45,236 nucleotides of DNA from contig JACKOY010000012.1 of the NCBI GenBank assembly GCA_024233935.1, forward strand, positions 60,001 to 105,236, in the 5' to 3' direction. Shown piece by piece: positions 25,408-34,601 of the stretch (positions are counted from its first letter, which is position 1; every line of letters starts with the position of its first letter). The position numbers and the translations under genes are program-made. The stretch comes from Spirochaetales bacterium (GTDB taxonomy: Bacteria > Spirochaetota > Leptospiria > Leptospirales > Leptonemataceae). The notes under the pieces were generated by a model. The model had not been told where the DNA came from, searched no databases, and was given only the letters and a program-made list of their open reading frames with translations.

Positions 25408-26076
25408 ATGGCTCGAAAGCAAATCATTGTACTGTTAAGCATACTGGGCGCTGTGGCGCTGATTGCGGTTTTGATTATCGTCATTGGCGGCGAGGGCGAT
25501 GGCCAGCGGGACGGCGGCGGCGATGTGCCCTGGGAACAACTGGGCGGCGATGACGCCTATCCCGACGCCCCCAATCCCGCCGACGACCTGGAACAGCTGG
25601 ATCAGATTCGCAATCTCTGGCCGGACGTTTTCGAACCCCGGCCCGACCGCGAAGAAGTCGCGCAGCAGTGGCGCGAGTTTGCGGCCCGTTATCCGAGCAA
25701 CATCTATATCCCGCCCCAGTTTCAGCCGGAACTGAGCGAAGCCGAAAGGGCCGAACGCCTGCGCGTGCTGGATACAGTCACCGACGTGCAGGGACGCATC
25801 GCCAGCGTGCGTGCCCGCTCCCGGGCTGACGTGACCGGAGATCCGCCTGCCGCCGGACCCAATGCTCCCGGCCAGCCGACGGTCACTCCCGCCGAGCAGC
25901 GCACGTTTTTTCAGTACCGCATTCAGGAACTTGAGTCCCGCATCCAGCTCATTGAGTACGCCCTGGAGCAGGGGGAAGTGGACTCCGATCAGGTGGCGCG
26001 TGGTCGGGCCCAACTCGAGGAGCTGAAGGCGGAAAAAGCCGAACTCGAAGAAGTGCTCGCACGCGTGCCAGCTTAG
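25408..26076 (+). CDS. Hypothetical membrane-anchored coiled-coil protein
   Basis: A 222-residue protein with an N-terminal transmembrane anchor (IIVLLSILGAVALIAVLIIV), an acidic Asp/Pro/Gly-rich stretch (about 28-70), and a long charged helix in the last 60 residues (FFQYRIQELESRIQLIEYAL, then QLEELKAEKAELEEVL) likely to form a coiled coil. No known domain. The ATG at 25408 has GGGGGA upstream. The HEAT lipoprotein starts four bases after its stop, so the two are probably one operon and may work together at the inner membrane. Confidence 0.75.
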   Translation: MARKQIIVLLSILGAVALIAVLIIVIGGEGDGQRDGGGDVPWEQLGGDDAYPDAPNPADDLEQLDQIRNLWPDVFEPRPDREEVAQQWREFAARYPSNIYIPPQFQPELSEAERAERLRVLDTVTDVQGRIASVRARSRADVTGDPPAAGPNAPGQPTVTPAEQRTFFQYRIQELESRIQLIEYALEQGEVDSDQVARGRAQLEELKAEKAELEEVLARVPA

Positions 26077-26080
26077 GGCC

Positions 26081-27637
26081 ATGAAATGGCTCCGCACCGT
26101 TCTGGCCGGCCTGGCCTGCACTTTTTTATGGTGTGGGCCGCCCCGGCCCGATTTGCCGCCCGGCGAAAGTGAAGACACACCGGTGCGTCCGTACGCCGAA
26201 ATAGCGTCCGACCTGGAATCCCCGGAGTGGTCGGTTCGTTCTAACGCCATTGTCGAGGTCATGCAGGGCGAGCATCGTGAGGCGATTGATCGCCTGCTGG
26301 TGCTTTTACAGGAAGATCCGCACCCGGCCGTGCGTCAGACCGCCGCCCTTGCGCTTGGCAGTTTTCAGGAGCGACGCGCAACGCCAATCATCGCGCGCAT
26401 GCTTTCAACCGACACCGAGATCACGCCCGACTTTCTACTCGATGCGCTCACGCAAATGAAGGATCCGGCCGGCGGTCCGGCCGTGGTTCCTTTTCTGGCC
26501 CACCGGGAGGAATCCTACGCGCTGAAGGCCGCCGACACGCTGGCCGAAATTGGGGCCACCGCTCAGGGCCCGGCGATCCTTGCTCTTGCGCGTCAGAACA
26601 CCGACAACCAGCGCGCCCGCATTTATGCGATGGCCCTTGGTCGCCTGAACATTCGAGCCGCCGAGCCCTATCTTTTGAATCTCGCACGCAGCAGCCCGCC
26701 GGGTCCGACGCTTGCGGCGAGTTACCTGGCGTTGGGTCGCATCCAGAGCCGTGCGGCGGGTCCGTTGCTGGTGCAGGCGCTCGCCGCCGATTTTGACAAA
26801 GGGCGCGAGAACGCGACCGAGGCTTTGATTGAGATTAAGGATCCGGCGGTTCTGGAATCGGTCTTTGCTCTTATCCCCCACACTCGTACCGCAACCCGGT
26901 ATGCAGCAGCCGATGTCATCGTCGGTATTCCGTCGCCGCAGTCCGGTCCCCGGGCGCTGAATATGCTGAGCGCCGAAAGCCCGCTGACAATCGGTCCGCT
27001 TTCCGAAGTCCTGGGGCGGCTCAAGTACGAACCGGCCCGGACGAAGATCGAAACCCTGCTTACGAATCGCGAGACCGAGGACCGGGAGCGTCTGGCACGT
27101 TCGCTCGGATGGCTGGGCGGCAACGCCAGCAACGAACTTTTGATCCGCGTGCTGCGCGAAGACGATGGCGAAGGCCGGTACGGCGCCGCCTGGGCTTTGG
27201 GCATACTCGAAGCGCGCGAAGCCCGCACACAATTGGAAGAGGCGGCCCGTAGCGGCGACAATCGTCTGGCACAGATTGCCACCGAGGCGCTCGGTGGTCT
27301 CGGTGATCCCGCATCCCTGGACACTCTCGTAGATCTGGCCGAAAGCCGCTCTTCTCTTCGCGTGACGGCCGTGCAATCGATCGCTTCCATCGAAGGCGAT
27401 GACGCGCGGCGCGTGCTTGAGGATTTTGCAAGATCGGAAGATCAAAACGTGCGCATCAGCGCCATTCGTGCCCTGGGCGAGCGACGGGAAGAGCAGTCCG
27501 TGGACATGCTGATGGACCTTCTGGCTGAAGAACGCGAGAGCGACATTACCCGGGCGCTCATGAACGCATTGCGGGCGATTACCGGCGAAAGCCACCAGAC
27601 GCGCGGCCAATGGCTGCACTGGTACGAAACGCGGTAA
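26081..27637 (+). CDS. HEAT-repeat lipoprotein
   Basis: A 518-residue protein with a lipoprotein signal (LACTFLWCGPP, probable lipid Cys18) and HEAT or PBS-lyase-type helical repeats over nearly its whole length. Examples are SPEWSVRSNAIVEVM, DPHPAVRQTAALALGSF, RYGAAWALGILEAREARTQL and DQNVRISAIRALGERREEQS. Such solenoids act as protein-binding scaffolds. It follows the coiled-coil gene by four bases. A periplasm-facing scaffold role is inferred. Confidence 0.85.
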   Translation: MKWLRTVLAGLACTFLWCGPPRPDLPPGESEDTPVRPYAEIASDLESPEWSVRSNAIVEVMQGEHREAIDRLLVLLQEDPHPAVRQTAALALGSFQERRATPIIARMLSTDTEITPDFLLDALTQMKDPAGGPAVVPFLAHREESYALKAADTLAEIGATAQGPAILALARQNTDNQRARIYAMALGRLNIRAAEPYLLNLARSSPPGPTLAASYLALGRIQSRAAGPLLVQALAADFDKGRENATEALIEIKDPAVLESVFALIPHTRTATRYAAADVIVGIPSPQSGPRALNMLSAESPLTIGPLSEVLGRLKYEPARTKIETLLTNRETEDRERLARSLGWLGGNASNELLIRVLREDDGEGRYGAAWALGILEAREARTQLEEAARSGDNRLAQIATEALGGLGDPASLDTLVDLAESRSSLRVTAVQSIASIEGDDARRVLEDFARSEDQNVRISAIRALGERREEQSVDMLMDLLAEERESDITRALMNALRAITGESHQTRGQWLHWYETR

Positions 27638-27795
27638 CGTCTGGCGCGTAGTTAACGCTGCCTCAGGTATCCCGCTCGACTCCTGCGGTTACAAAAAGCC
27701 CTGCGCAAAGCCGCACAATATGGAAGGTGTGCTTTTGACTGCCCTGTCGTCTCCGGGCTTCGTTTCGAGACGCTCGCAGCTACAAGCAGGGGCGC

Positions 27796-28209
27796 TTACA
27801 TCCAACGCATGACGTTTAAGAAGAGCAATCCCAGCATCACAAGCAGCGTCATGCGGCCCAGCATGTGGGCGGTTATGAACTCGTCCGGCATCTCGAGTTC
27901 GTTTAGCTTTTTCCTTTGTATCTGAAAGCCGATCGAAAGCCAACCGACTATTACCAAAAAGCACGTCGCGACGATGGCAATATTCAAAACATCGGCCTCG
28001 GAATCACGCGTCTTCCAGACGACGATCAAGACCAGAAAATAGATGACGATCTCCACCATGCGCAGAAAGCGAAACGCCTCCAGGTAACGCGCCCGTTCGT
28101 GGGGTTCGAGACTCAAAAGCGCCCGGTAGCGTTGTCGGAACACCAGGGCCACGCTTATGACCAGTAAGAACAAAAGCACTTCGTTGACGCCGATATTGCT
28201 CAAGTTCAA
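27796..28209 (-). CDS. Small membrane protein coupled to the chemoreceptor
   Basis: A 137-residue protein with about four hydrophobic helices and charged loops; no family recognised. The start is a TTG at 28209, overlapping the stop of the chemoreceptor (TTGA) and preceded by AAGGAG seven bases upstream, so it is translationally coupled to that gene. This supports a shared function, perhaps as an accessory membrane subunit. Confidence 0.75.
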   Translation of the reverse strand: MNLSNIGVNEVLLFLLVISVALVFRQRYRALLSLEPHERARYLEAFRFLRMVEIVIYFLVLIVVWKTRDSEADVLNIAIVATCFLVIVGWLSIGFQIQRKKLNELEMPDEFITAHMLGRMTLLVMLGLLFLNVMRWM

Positions 28210-29843
28210 CTGTCTGCTCCTTTCTGGTCGCTGGAAATATGGTCGTTCAGATTTTTATTGGCGTCCATCAGGGCCCGGCTTGTATCGCGTAGTTTTTCCG
28301 AAGATCGTACGAACTTTTCCGCGCTTTGATTCAGTGAATCGATGGAACTCAGAATTTCTTCCGCACCTTTCAACTGCTCGTGGGTCGCATCGCGCATATC
28401 CCGGGCCATCAGTTGAATTTTGCCGGTCTGATCCCGCACCCGGTCCGATGCTTCGGTTTGTTCGCGCACAAACCCGTAGACCTCATTGATCATGGTTACG
28501 ATCTCTTTGATGCCCTGTACGATGCGTTTCAGTGCCTCCGCGGTGTGTCGCACCGAGCGCACACCGCGTTCCGTAACTTCTTTCGAATCCTGAATGAGTT
28601 TTTCAATCTCCCGCGCGTTGTGGCTGGAAAGTTCGGCGAGTTTCCCGACCTCGTCGGCGACCACGCTGAATCCGCGACCTTCTTCGCCGGCCCGGGCAGC
28701 TTCAATCGCAGCGTTCAGGGCCAGCAGATTTGTTTTGTCCGCGATTTCGTTAATGACCGTGACGATTTCGGCCACTTTCTGCGAGCGCTCGTCGATCAAC
28801 CGGATAACTTCGACAGTTTCATTCAAATCAAGTTCGCCGGTCTGCGCGACGTTGGCCGTCTGCGAGCCACGATCGCTGGCGTCGCGAGAAAGAGATTCGA
28901 TTTTGCGGGCCAGCTGGTTCAGGTTCTCGACAGACTCTCCATTGATATCGCACAGTTCGTCCTGCTTGCGCGCCTGGTCGGCAATCGATCGGGCCGAAGA
29001 GCTCATCTCTTCCATGGTCGCAGATGTTTCTTCGATGGCGGCCATCTGGTCCCGGCTCAGGTCATCGTTTACGATCGTTACGTTGTTCAGTTCCTGGACG
29101 GTGGTGTCTACGTAGCCGGCAATACGTCTGGCTTCGCTTAAGAGACCCTCAAGAGAGTTAAAGTGGGAGCGCGCTTCCTGTTGCGCGGCATGCGATTGAA
29201 ACAGAAGCTCGCGGGCATAACGCGCGGCGGCCGCCATGATCAGGCCGGCGCTCAAGAGAAACAGCGGGGCCACGAGCAGTTCGGTGATACTGATGGCATT
29301 CGGCCGACTGTAGTCCAGGCCAGGAAGAAGTGAAAAATCGCGCACCTTCCACAAAAGAAAATAGGTCGCCACAAAGATCACAGCCGCAATGACGCCGCTC
29401 ACGACCGAGAAACGCGGCGAGAACCGCAGCACGCTGGCAGCAACCAGCATTATGTAGACCAGGTTTAAGGGGATGCTGCGGGCCGCGACGTCGGCCTGGG
29501 CGTTGGGCACATACACGTGACTGGCGAGCACCAGAAAGAGGCCGGCGTATTCGAGGCCCATAAATACATACTTCATGGATGGACGATACCACCCCATGCG
29601 CAGGGCCAGAAGCGACGCGACGAAGGCCACCACAAAGCAGCTGATCCCACCGATGTAGGCCGGTAGCTGGTCGTCGGGAATGTTCCCGTTCAGATACGAA
29701 ATAAACGTGCCTACGGCAAAGATCCCTGCCAGAAAGAGGCGTACGTAACCCATCGTCGCTTCGCCCCTTTCTTCGAGCGTTTGTTTGATCGATACGCTGC
29801 GTTCCAGGTCATTCGTCTGCATGGTTGTATCAGCCTCGGTCAT
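28206..29843 (-). CDS. Methyl-accepting chemotaxis protein
   Basis: A chemoreceptor-like transducer of 545 residues. The N-terminal 215 residues contain about six hydrophobic helices with short loops and no periplasmic ligand domain, followed by a long coiled coil and the conserved signalling tip EIADKTNLLALNAAIEAARA, GEEGRGFSVVADEVGKLAE. The tip contacts CheA and CheW. The sensing part may respond to membrane state or a hydrophobic ligand. Starts at 29843 or 29822 are both possible. The coupled small membrane gene follows. Divergent from carA, with about 98 bases between starts. Confidence 0.92.
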   Translation of the reverse strand: MTEADTTMQTNDLERSVSIKQTLEERGEATMGYVRLFLAGIFAVGTFISYLNGNIPDDQLPAYIGGISCFVVAFVASLLALRMGWYRPSMKYVFMGLEYAGLFLVLASHVYVPNAQADVAARSIPLNLVYIMLVAASVLRFSPRFSVVSGVIAAVIFVATYFLLWKVRDFSLLPGLDYSRPNAISITELLVAPLFLLSAGLIMAAAARYARELLFQSHAAQQEARSHFNSLEGLLSEARRIAGYVDTTVQELNNVTIVNDDLSRDQMAAIEETSATMEEMSSSARSIADQARKQDELCDINGESVENLNQLARKIESLSRDASDRGSQTANVAQTGELDLNETVEVIRLIDERSQKVAEIVTVINEIADKTNLLALNAAIEAARAGEEGRGFSVVADEVGKLAELSSHNAREIEKLIQDSKEVTERGVRSVRHTAEALKRIVQGIKEIVTMINEVYGFVREQTEASDRVRDQTGKIQLMARDMRDATHEQLKGAEEILSSIDSLNQSAEKFVRSSEKLRDTSRALMDANKNLNDHISSDQKGADS

Positions 29844-29941
29844 GCTGCCCTGTGTGGGGAACCAAAAAATCGTCATCCGGGACCATCGGGGCGTCTGGGG
29901 CTGGCTTGACCGGTCGCCTCGTTTGCGGACTGTGGCCTCAG

Positions 29942-31060
29942 ATGCTGACGAACGGAACAAAGGCCTTCCTGGTTCTGGAGGGCGGAGCCGTCTTTGAAGG
30001 GCGGAGTTTTGGAGCTGAAATCGACGGGCTGGGGGAGGTCTGCTTCAACACGTCCCTCTCCGGCTACCAGGAGATTCTGACCGACCCCTCCTATCACCGC
30101 CAGATCGTCACCATGACCTATCCGATGATCGGAAACTACGGCGTGAATCGCTCGGAGAACGAGTCCGAGAAGATCCGGGTCGCGGGCCTGGTCGTCAAAG
30201 AGTACGTGCCCGAGCCCAGCAATTTCAACTCCGAGCTTTCGCTGGGGGATTTTCTGAAGGAGGCCGGCGTGCCCGGTATCCAGGGCCTGGACACGCGTCG
30301 TCTGGTCCTGCAAATACGGCGGGAAGGCGCCCAGCGCGGCGGCATATTTATCGCCCCCGCCTATCGCCCCGACATGCTCGAGCAGGTCCGCGCGCTTCCA
30401 TCCATGGAAGGCCTGGATCTGGCGCGTGAAGTCACCGCTCAAAAGGCCTACCAGTTCGGCCAATCGGCCGGGAAACGCTTTCGGGTGGCCGTGCTCGACT
30501 TCGGAGTCAAAACCAACATATTGCGCATGCTTTCCGAAAAGGGCTTCGACGTGCACGTCTTTCCCGCAACGACTCCCGCGTCCGAACTGCAGGCGGCAAA
30601 CTTCGATTGTTATTTTCTTTCCAACGGCCCCGGCGATCCGGCACCCATGACCTACGCCGTCGATACGGTGCGCGCCCTGATCGCCGAGGGCAAGCCGATC
30701 TTCGGCATTTGTCTTGGCCATCAACTGATCGGGCTGGCGACGGGACGTACTTCCTTTAAGTTGAAGTTCGGTCATCGGGGCGGCAACCAACCGGTCAAGA
30801 ATTACAAAACCGGACGCGTTGAAATCACGTCCCAGAATCACGGTTTCGCCATATCCGACCAACAAACCGGAAGCGTCGACATCACACATGTAAACCTGAA
30901 CGACCGAACCGTGGAAGGCTTCGCCGATCCGGATCGTCCGCTTATGTGTGTGCAATACCATCCCGAGGCTGCGCCGGGCCCCCACGATGCGGCCTATCTG
31001 TTTGACGATTTTTTTACAATGGTCGAGCGCTACCATGCCGGGCGGCAAACCGCAACCTGA
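29942..31060 (+). CDS. carA: Carbamoyl-phosphate synthase small subunit
   Basis: The glutamine amidotransferase subunit (372 residues) that hydrolyses glutamine and passes ammonia to CarB for carbamoyl phosphate, used in arginine and pyrimidine synthesis. The N-terminal CarA domain starts AFLVLEGGAVFEGRSFGA and contains FNTSLSGYQEILTDPSY. The C-terminal class I amidotransferase domain has the nucleophile in GICLGHQLIGLA and the His-Glu pair in QYHPEAAPGPHD. carB is not in the window. The dus gene overlaps its 3' end by 26 bases. The ATG at 29942 starts right where homology begins. Confidence 0.96.
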   Translation: MLTNGTKAFLVLEGGAVFEGRSFGAEIDGLGEVCFNTSLSGYQEILTDPSYHRQIVTMTYPMIGNYGVNRSENESEKIRVAGLVVKEYVPEPSNFNSELSLGDFLKEAGVPGIQGLDTRRLVLQIRREGAQRGGIFIAPAYRPDMLEQVRALPSMEGLDLAREVTAQKAYQFGQSAGKRFRVAVLDFGVKTNILRMLSEKGFDVHVFPATTPASELQAANFDCYFLSNGPGDPAPMTYAVDTVRALIAEGKPIFGICLGHQLIGLATGRTSFKLKFGHRGGNQPVKNYKTGRVEITSQNHGFAISDQQTGSVDITHVNLNDRTVEGFADPDRPLMCVQYHPEAAPGPHDAAYLFDDFFTMVERYHAGRQTAT

Positions 31061-32054
31061 CAGAGACATCCAGCCGACGGATGCGCCGGACTTTTTCATT
31101 GGCGACGTTCCCGTAGTCGGTCGCGTGTTTCTTTCGCCGATGGCTGGCTTCTCCGACAGTCCCTATCGTTTGCTCTGTCGCGAGCACGGGGCCGGATTTT
31201 CGTTTACCGAGTTCGTCAGTGCTCACGCCCTTTCTCACGGCTGTCCGGAGGCCTTGAGCCTGTTTCGCTTCCATGAGCACGAACGCCCGATCATTTTTCA
31301 AATCTTTGGAAATGATCGGGCACGCCTGCTTGCGGCCGCTCTGCGCGCGCAAGAACTCGGTCCCGACGTGATCGACATCAACATGGGGTGTTCGGTGAAG
31401 CACGTGGCGCACAAAGGTTCGGGGGCCGGCCTTCTGCGTGATCCGGTCGCGACCGGACGACTTTTTGAAAGTCTGGCGAGGGCGCTTGAGGTTCCGCTGA
31501 CGGCCAAGATACGAATCGGATGGGACCCCCAGAATTTGAATTACCGCGAGATGGCCCGGGTCCTGGAATCGAGCGGCGCCGCCATGATTTCTGTTCATGG
31601 TCGCACGAAGGTGCAGGGTTACAAGGGCGTGGCCGATTGGGAGGCCATCGGAGAAGTTGCGGCGCGGGTCCGGGTGCCCGTTCTTGGAAACGGAGACGTG
31701 CGCAGTTTCGAAGATGCCCGGGCGCGCCAGAGGACTTACGGACTGGCCGGCGTTCTGATCGGTCGGGCCGCAATGGGCAATCCGTGGATCTTTGAAAACC
31801 CGGCGCGTCCGATCGGCGAGGCGGAACGAATCGGCGTGATGCGCAAACATTTCGAGTCGATGGCGGCCCACTACGGGGAAGCCGAGGCGGTCGTGCTCTT
31901 TCGCAAACACGCCGCCCGCTATATAGCGGGCGGAACCCTTCTGCGGGCGCATCGACTGGCCCTGCTTACCGCAGCGAGCGCCCCGGAATTTGCTGACCTT
32001 TGCGGCGAGCTACTGGGGAGGGCTCGATCCTGCACCGACGAATTTGCCGCCTGA
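31035..32054 (+). CDS. dus: tRNA-dihydrouridine synthase
   Basis: An FMN-dependent TIM-barrel enzyme (339 residues) that reduces uridine to dihydrouridine in tRNA D or variable loops. Motifs: LSPMAGFSDSPYRLLCREHG, INMGCSVKHVAHKGSGAGLL with the catalytic Cys, TAKIRIGWD, MISVHGRTKVQGYKG (FMN phosphate region), VLGNGDV and LIGRAAMGNPW. It best fits the DusB-like group. The start overlaps carA by 26 bases. It lies in a close run carA-dus-PpiC-spiro-SPASM, probably one operon. Confidence 0.95.
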   Translation: MPGGKPQPDRDIQPTDAPDFFIGDVPVVGRVFLSPMAGFSDSPYRLLCREHGAGFSFTEFVSAHALSHGCPEALSLFRFHEHERPIIFQIFGNDRARLLAAALRAQELGPDVIDINMGCSVKHVAHKGSGAGLLRDPVATGRLFESLARALEVPLTAKIRIGWDPQNLNYREMARVLESSGAAMISVHGRTKVQGYKGVADWEAIGEVAARVRVPVLGNGDVRSFEDARARQRTYGLAGVLIGRAAMGNPWIFENPARPIGEAERIGVMRKHFESMAAHYGEAEAVVLFRKHAARYIAGGTLLRAHRLALLTAASAPEFADLCGELLGRARSCTDEFAA

Positions 32055-32093
32055 TTGCTTGACCGTGCGGTGCCTTGCGGGTCTCTATCCGGC

Positions 32094-33128
32094 ATGTCCC
32101 GATTCTGGAATCCGTGGGCCCTCCGGGCTTGCTCGCTGGGTCTGATTTTCTTGCCCTGGCTGGCCGGTTGCGAAAGCACCCCTGAAAGTGGCGGAGGTGA
32201 ATCTGCCCCCGGGCCCGCCCCGCAGTCGGCGCCCGAGTCGGCTGTCGGCGCGGACGCCGTGGTTGTCAATCGTGTGCGTTATGTTGTGGGCAACCAGGCC
32301 ATAACGGAGATCGACATTCAGCGGGCCATTACCGAACTCCAGCAAAGTCGTCGGCCGGCCACGGAAGCTGCGGCGGTGGAAATGCTGATCAAGCGTGCGC
32401 TGATAGAAATCGAAGCCGCGCGTGAATCCATTATAGTGACCGGGGATCGCATAACCCATGAAGTTTCCCTGCGGAAGCAGGCTATGGGCATCGTGGATGA
32501 CGCCGAGTTTCAGCGTATTGTAACCCAGGAAACGGGGATGCCGTACGAACTCTGGCTGAAGACCTTTCGTTTTGAGATCATCAAGCGGCAGTTGATACAG
32601 ATTGCGGTCACGGTGCCTCAGCCCACCGAAGAAGAAGTGCAGCGCTTCTACAACGCTCACCGCGCAGAGGTTGGCATTGAAGTCAGTTTTCGTGAAATCA
32701 TCTTTGCGCCCCTCTCGAACTCGGTGCAGGAAGAACTGCGTGTTTCCAACGCTGCCAACGAAGTCTGGCGTTCGCTCCGTTCCAATCCCGGCGCCTTTGG
32801 AGAAGTTGCCCGCACAACCCCGGGCAACGTCTCTCTGCTGAGAGCGTATGGCGGTCTGCAGCCCTACATCGGAATCCACGAATTGCACGATCGCGATCCT
32901 ATTATTGCCCGTCAGGTCCACGCGCTACCGGTGGGCACCATATCGAGCGTGTTTCGCGATGCTTCCGGCCGTTACGTGATAATCAAAGTCGAAGGCAAGC
33001 GGCCGGTCCCTTACGAGAAGGTTCGCGAAATCATACAGCGTCGATTGTACTTCGACAACGAGGACGATGCTTTCGACCGCTGGTTGCAGGAGCGGCGTCG
33101 GGAAACCGCGATCGTTACCGTTAGTTAA
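32094..33128 (+). CDS. PpiC/SurA-like chaperone lipoprotein
   Basis: A 344-residue lipoprotein (LPWLAGC, Cys26) with a Pro/Ser/Gly-rich linker, then a SurA-type N-terminal helical region (YVVGNQAITEIDIQRAITEL...VEMLIKRALIEIEA) and a PpiC-type parvulin domain (about 210-315: EVSFREIIFAPLS through SVFRDASGRYVIIKVEGKRP). SurA/PrsA proteins fold outer-membrane or secreted proteins. Lipid anchoring is inferred from the lipobox. The spiro-SPASM gene starts three bases after the stop. Confidence 0.86.
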   Translation: MSRFWNPWALRACSLGLIFLPWLAGCESTPESGGGESAPGPAPQSAPESAVGADAVVVNRVRYVVGNQAITEIDIQRAITELQQSRRPATEAAAVEMLIKRALIEIEAARESIIVTGDRITHEVSLRKQAMGIVDDAEFQRIVTQETGMPYELWLKTFRFEIIKRQLIQIAVTVPQPTEEEVQRFYNAHRAEVGIEVSFREIIFAPLSNSVQEELRVSNAANEVWRSLRSNPGAFGEVARTTPGNVSLLRAYGGLQPYIGIHELHDRDPIIARQVHALPVGTISSVFRDASGRYVIIKVEGKRPVPYEKVREIIQRRLYFDNEDDAFDRWLQERRRETAIVTVS

Positions 33129-33131
33129 AGC

Positions 33132-34598
33132 ATGAGGGCTGCTGATGTTCGTGCCGCTTTTGTGTACCGCCTGCCGGACGCAGGAATGCCCGGCGCCGCA
33201 ATCGTCGAGCGTGCAATTAGAAGTCTGAAAGAAGCCTGTCCGGGGGCCGCAATCTTTGTGAGCGATGAAAGCGCCGGTTCCGCGGCGACGGTCCTAAAAG
33301 AAAAGGGGCTTGTGGAGCAACTGCGGGCGGTGGCCCGGGCCACGCTATCGGACGAGCAGGATTCGATCGCGCTTTGTTTTGACTACTATGCTTTTTTGGA
33401 CCCCACCCTGTATGTCGAAGCGCGCCGCCGTCATTTCGAGTTTCTCGCGCAGTACAGTTACTCCGAAAATGTTCCGCCGGGTTTTTTGCCCGATTTAATT
33501 TCGAAAGAACTCATCGAACAGCTACCGGAAGAGCTTAACGAAGACCTGCGGTCCTTTGTGTTTCGCAATATTGATCGCTACGATGCGGAGTTACTGTATT
33601 TTGATCCGGATCTTCGCCAGCACAGGCTGAATTTGAGCGGCGCCACCGGCCGTTCGCGGGCCCTGGTCGAATCGGTCTTGCAACACAATCCTGAACTTCG
33701 TTACAGTCAGCTTCAGGAGTTTGTTTCTGCGCACCCGGAGTCCCTGCGGCCGTATCCGTCCTGTATCGAAGTCGAGCTGACCTCCCGCAGCCCGGTGACT
33801 CCGGTGTACTGGCCCGGGGCCAAAAGCGCGCGCAACGCCGATTTGCCGTCGGATCTGCTCGAAGGCCTGCTGGAAGACGTCGAGAAAAACGCATTCTATC
33901 GTGATGTGAGTTTTATCTTTGGCGGGCTCGGAGAGCCGCTGCTGTACGATGCCCTGGACGACGTCCTGGAGCGAGCGCTCGGCTTGCCGGCCGTGCGTCA
34001 GGTGTACGTGGAGACCTTCGCTTCCGGACTTTCTTCCGGGCGTGTGCAGGCCTGGGATGGCCTGGGGGGTAGTGATCGCCTGAATGTGATTGTGCGCCTG
34101 AACACTCTGGACCGGAAACGCTACGCATCCCTGCACGGGGCGGACATGCTTCCGGCCGTCATGGAACATGTGGAAGGTCTGAAGAACGGCACTTACCGCC
34201 TGAAACTCTTTGCGGAAATGCTGCGCATCAAAGACACCGATGACGAGGTCGGGGCGTTCTTTGACTATTTTGAGAAGAGCGCGTTTACGCCCATTCTCCA
34301 GAAGTTCAATACCTATCTGGGCGCGGTGGAGCAAAGGCGGGTGGCTGACCTCACGCCGCTCCATCGAGACTTTTGCTGGCATCTGGCGCGGGATCTGTAT
34401 ATCACCGCCGATGGTCGCTCGCCGGTCTGCAAGCAGGATCCTTTTGCCAAACGCTCGGGCCTGGACTTAAGAGAACATTCGATCGAAGCCATCTGGACGG
34501 CGGGTCAGAAAAATCACGCGGCGTCAGTACGCGGGGAACACGAAGTCATCTCCATGCCCTGTCTCGAGTGCGACGAATGGTACACCTTCAACGCCTGA
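33132..34598 (+). CDS. Spiro-SPASM protein
   Basis: A 488-residue member of the spirochaete-restricted spiro-SPASM family. The N-terminal third resembles a nucleotidyltransferase-like fold (AAFVYRLPDAGMPGAAIVERA). The middle is shaped like a radical SAM barrel (CIEVELTSRSPVTPVYWPG, FIFGGLGEPLLYDALDDVLE) but the CxxxCxxC triad is absent. The C-terminal SPASM-like region keeps cysteines: DFCWHLARDLYITADGRSPVCKQD and SMPCLECDEWY. It may bind an iron-sulfur cluster only there. Last gene of the carA run; it ends three bases before the convergent DCC gene. Function unknown. Confidence 0.85.
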   Translation: MRAADVRAAFVYRLPDAGMPGAAIVERAIRSLKEACPGAAIFVSDESAGSAATVLKEKGLVEQLRAVARATLSDEQDSIALCFDYYAFLDPTLYVEARRRHFEFLAQYSYSENVPPGFLPDLISKELIEQLPEELNEDLRSFVFRNIDRYDAELLYFDPDLRQHRLNLSGATGRSRALVESVLQHNPELRYSQLQEFVSAHPESLRPYPSCIEVELTSRSPVTPVYWPGAKSARNADLPSDLLEGLLEDVEKNAFYRDVSFIFGGLGEPLLYDALDDVLERALGLPAVRQVYVETFASGLSSGRVQAWDGLGGSDRLNVIVRLNTLDRKRYASLHGADMLPAVMEHVEGLKNGTYRLKLFAEMLRIKDTDDEVGAFFDYFEKSAFTPILQKFNTYLGAVEQRRVADLTPLHRDFCWHLARDLYITADGRSPVCKQDPFAKRSGLDLREHSIEAIWTAGQKNHAASVRGEHEVISMPCLECDEWYTFNA

Positions 34599-34601
34599 AG
34601 C

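Noticed and set aside
27638..27795. tRNA or small RNA in the gap between the HEAT and membrane-protein genes
   Set aside because: No cloverleaf, T-loop motif or terminator was seen.
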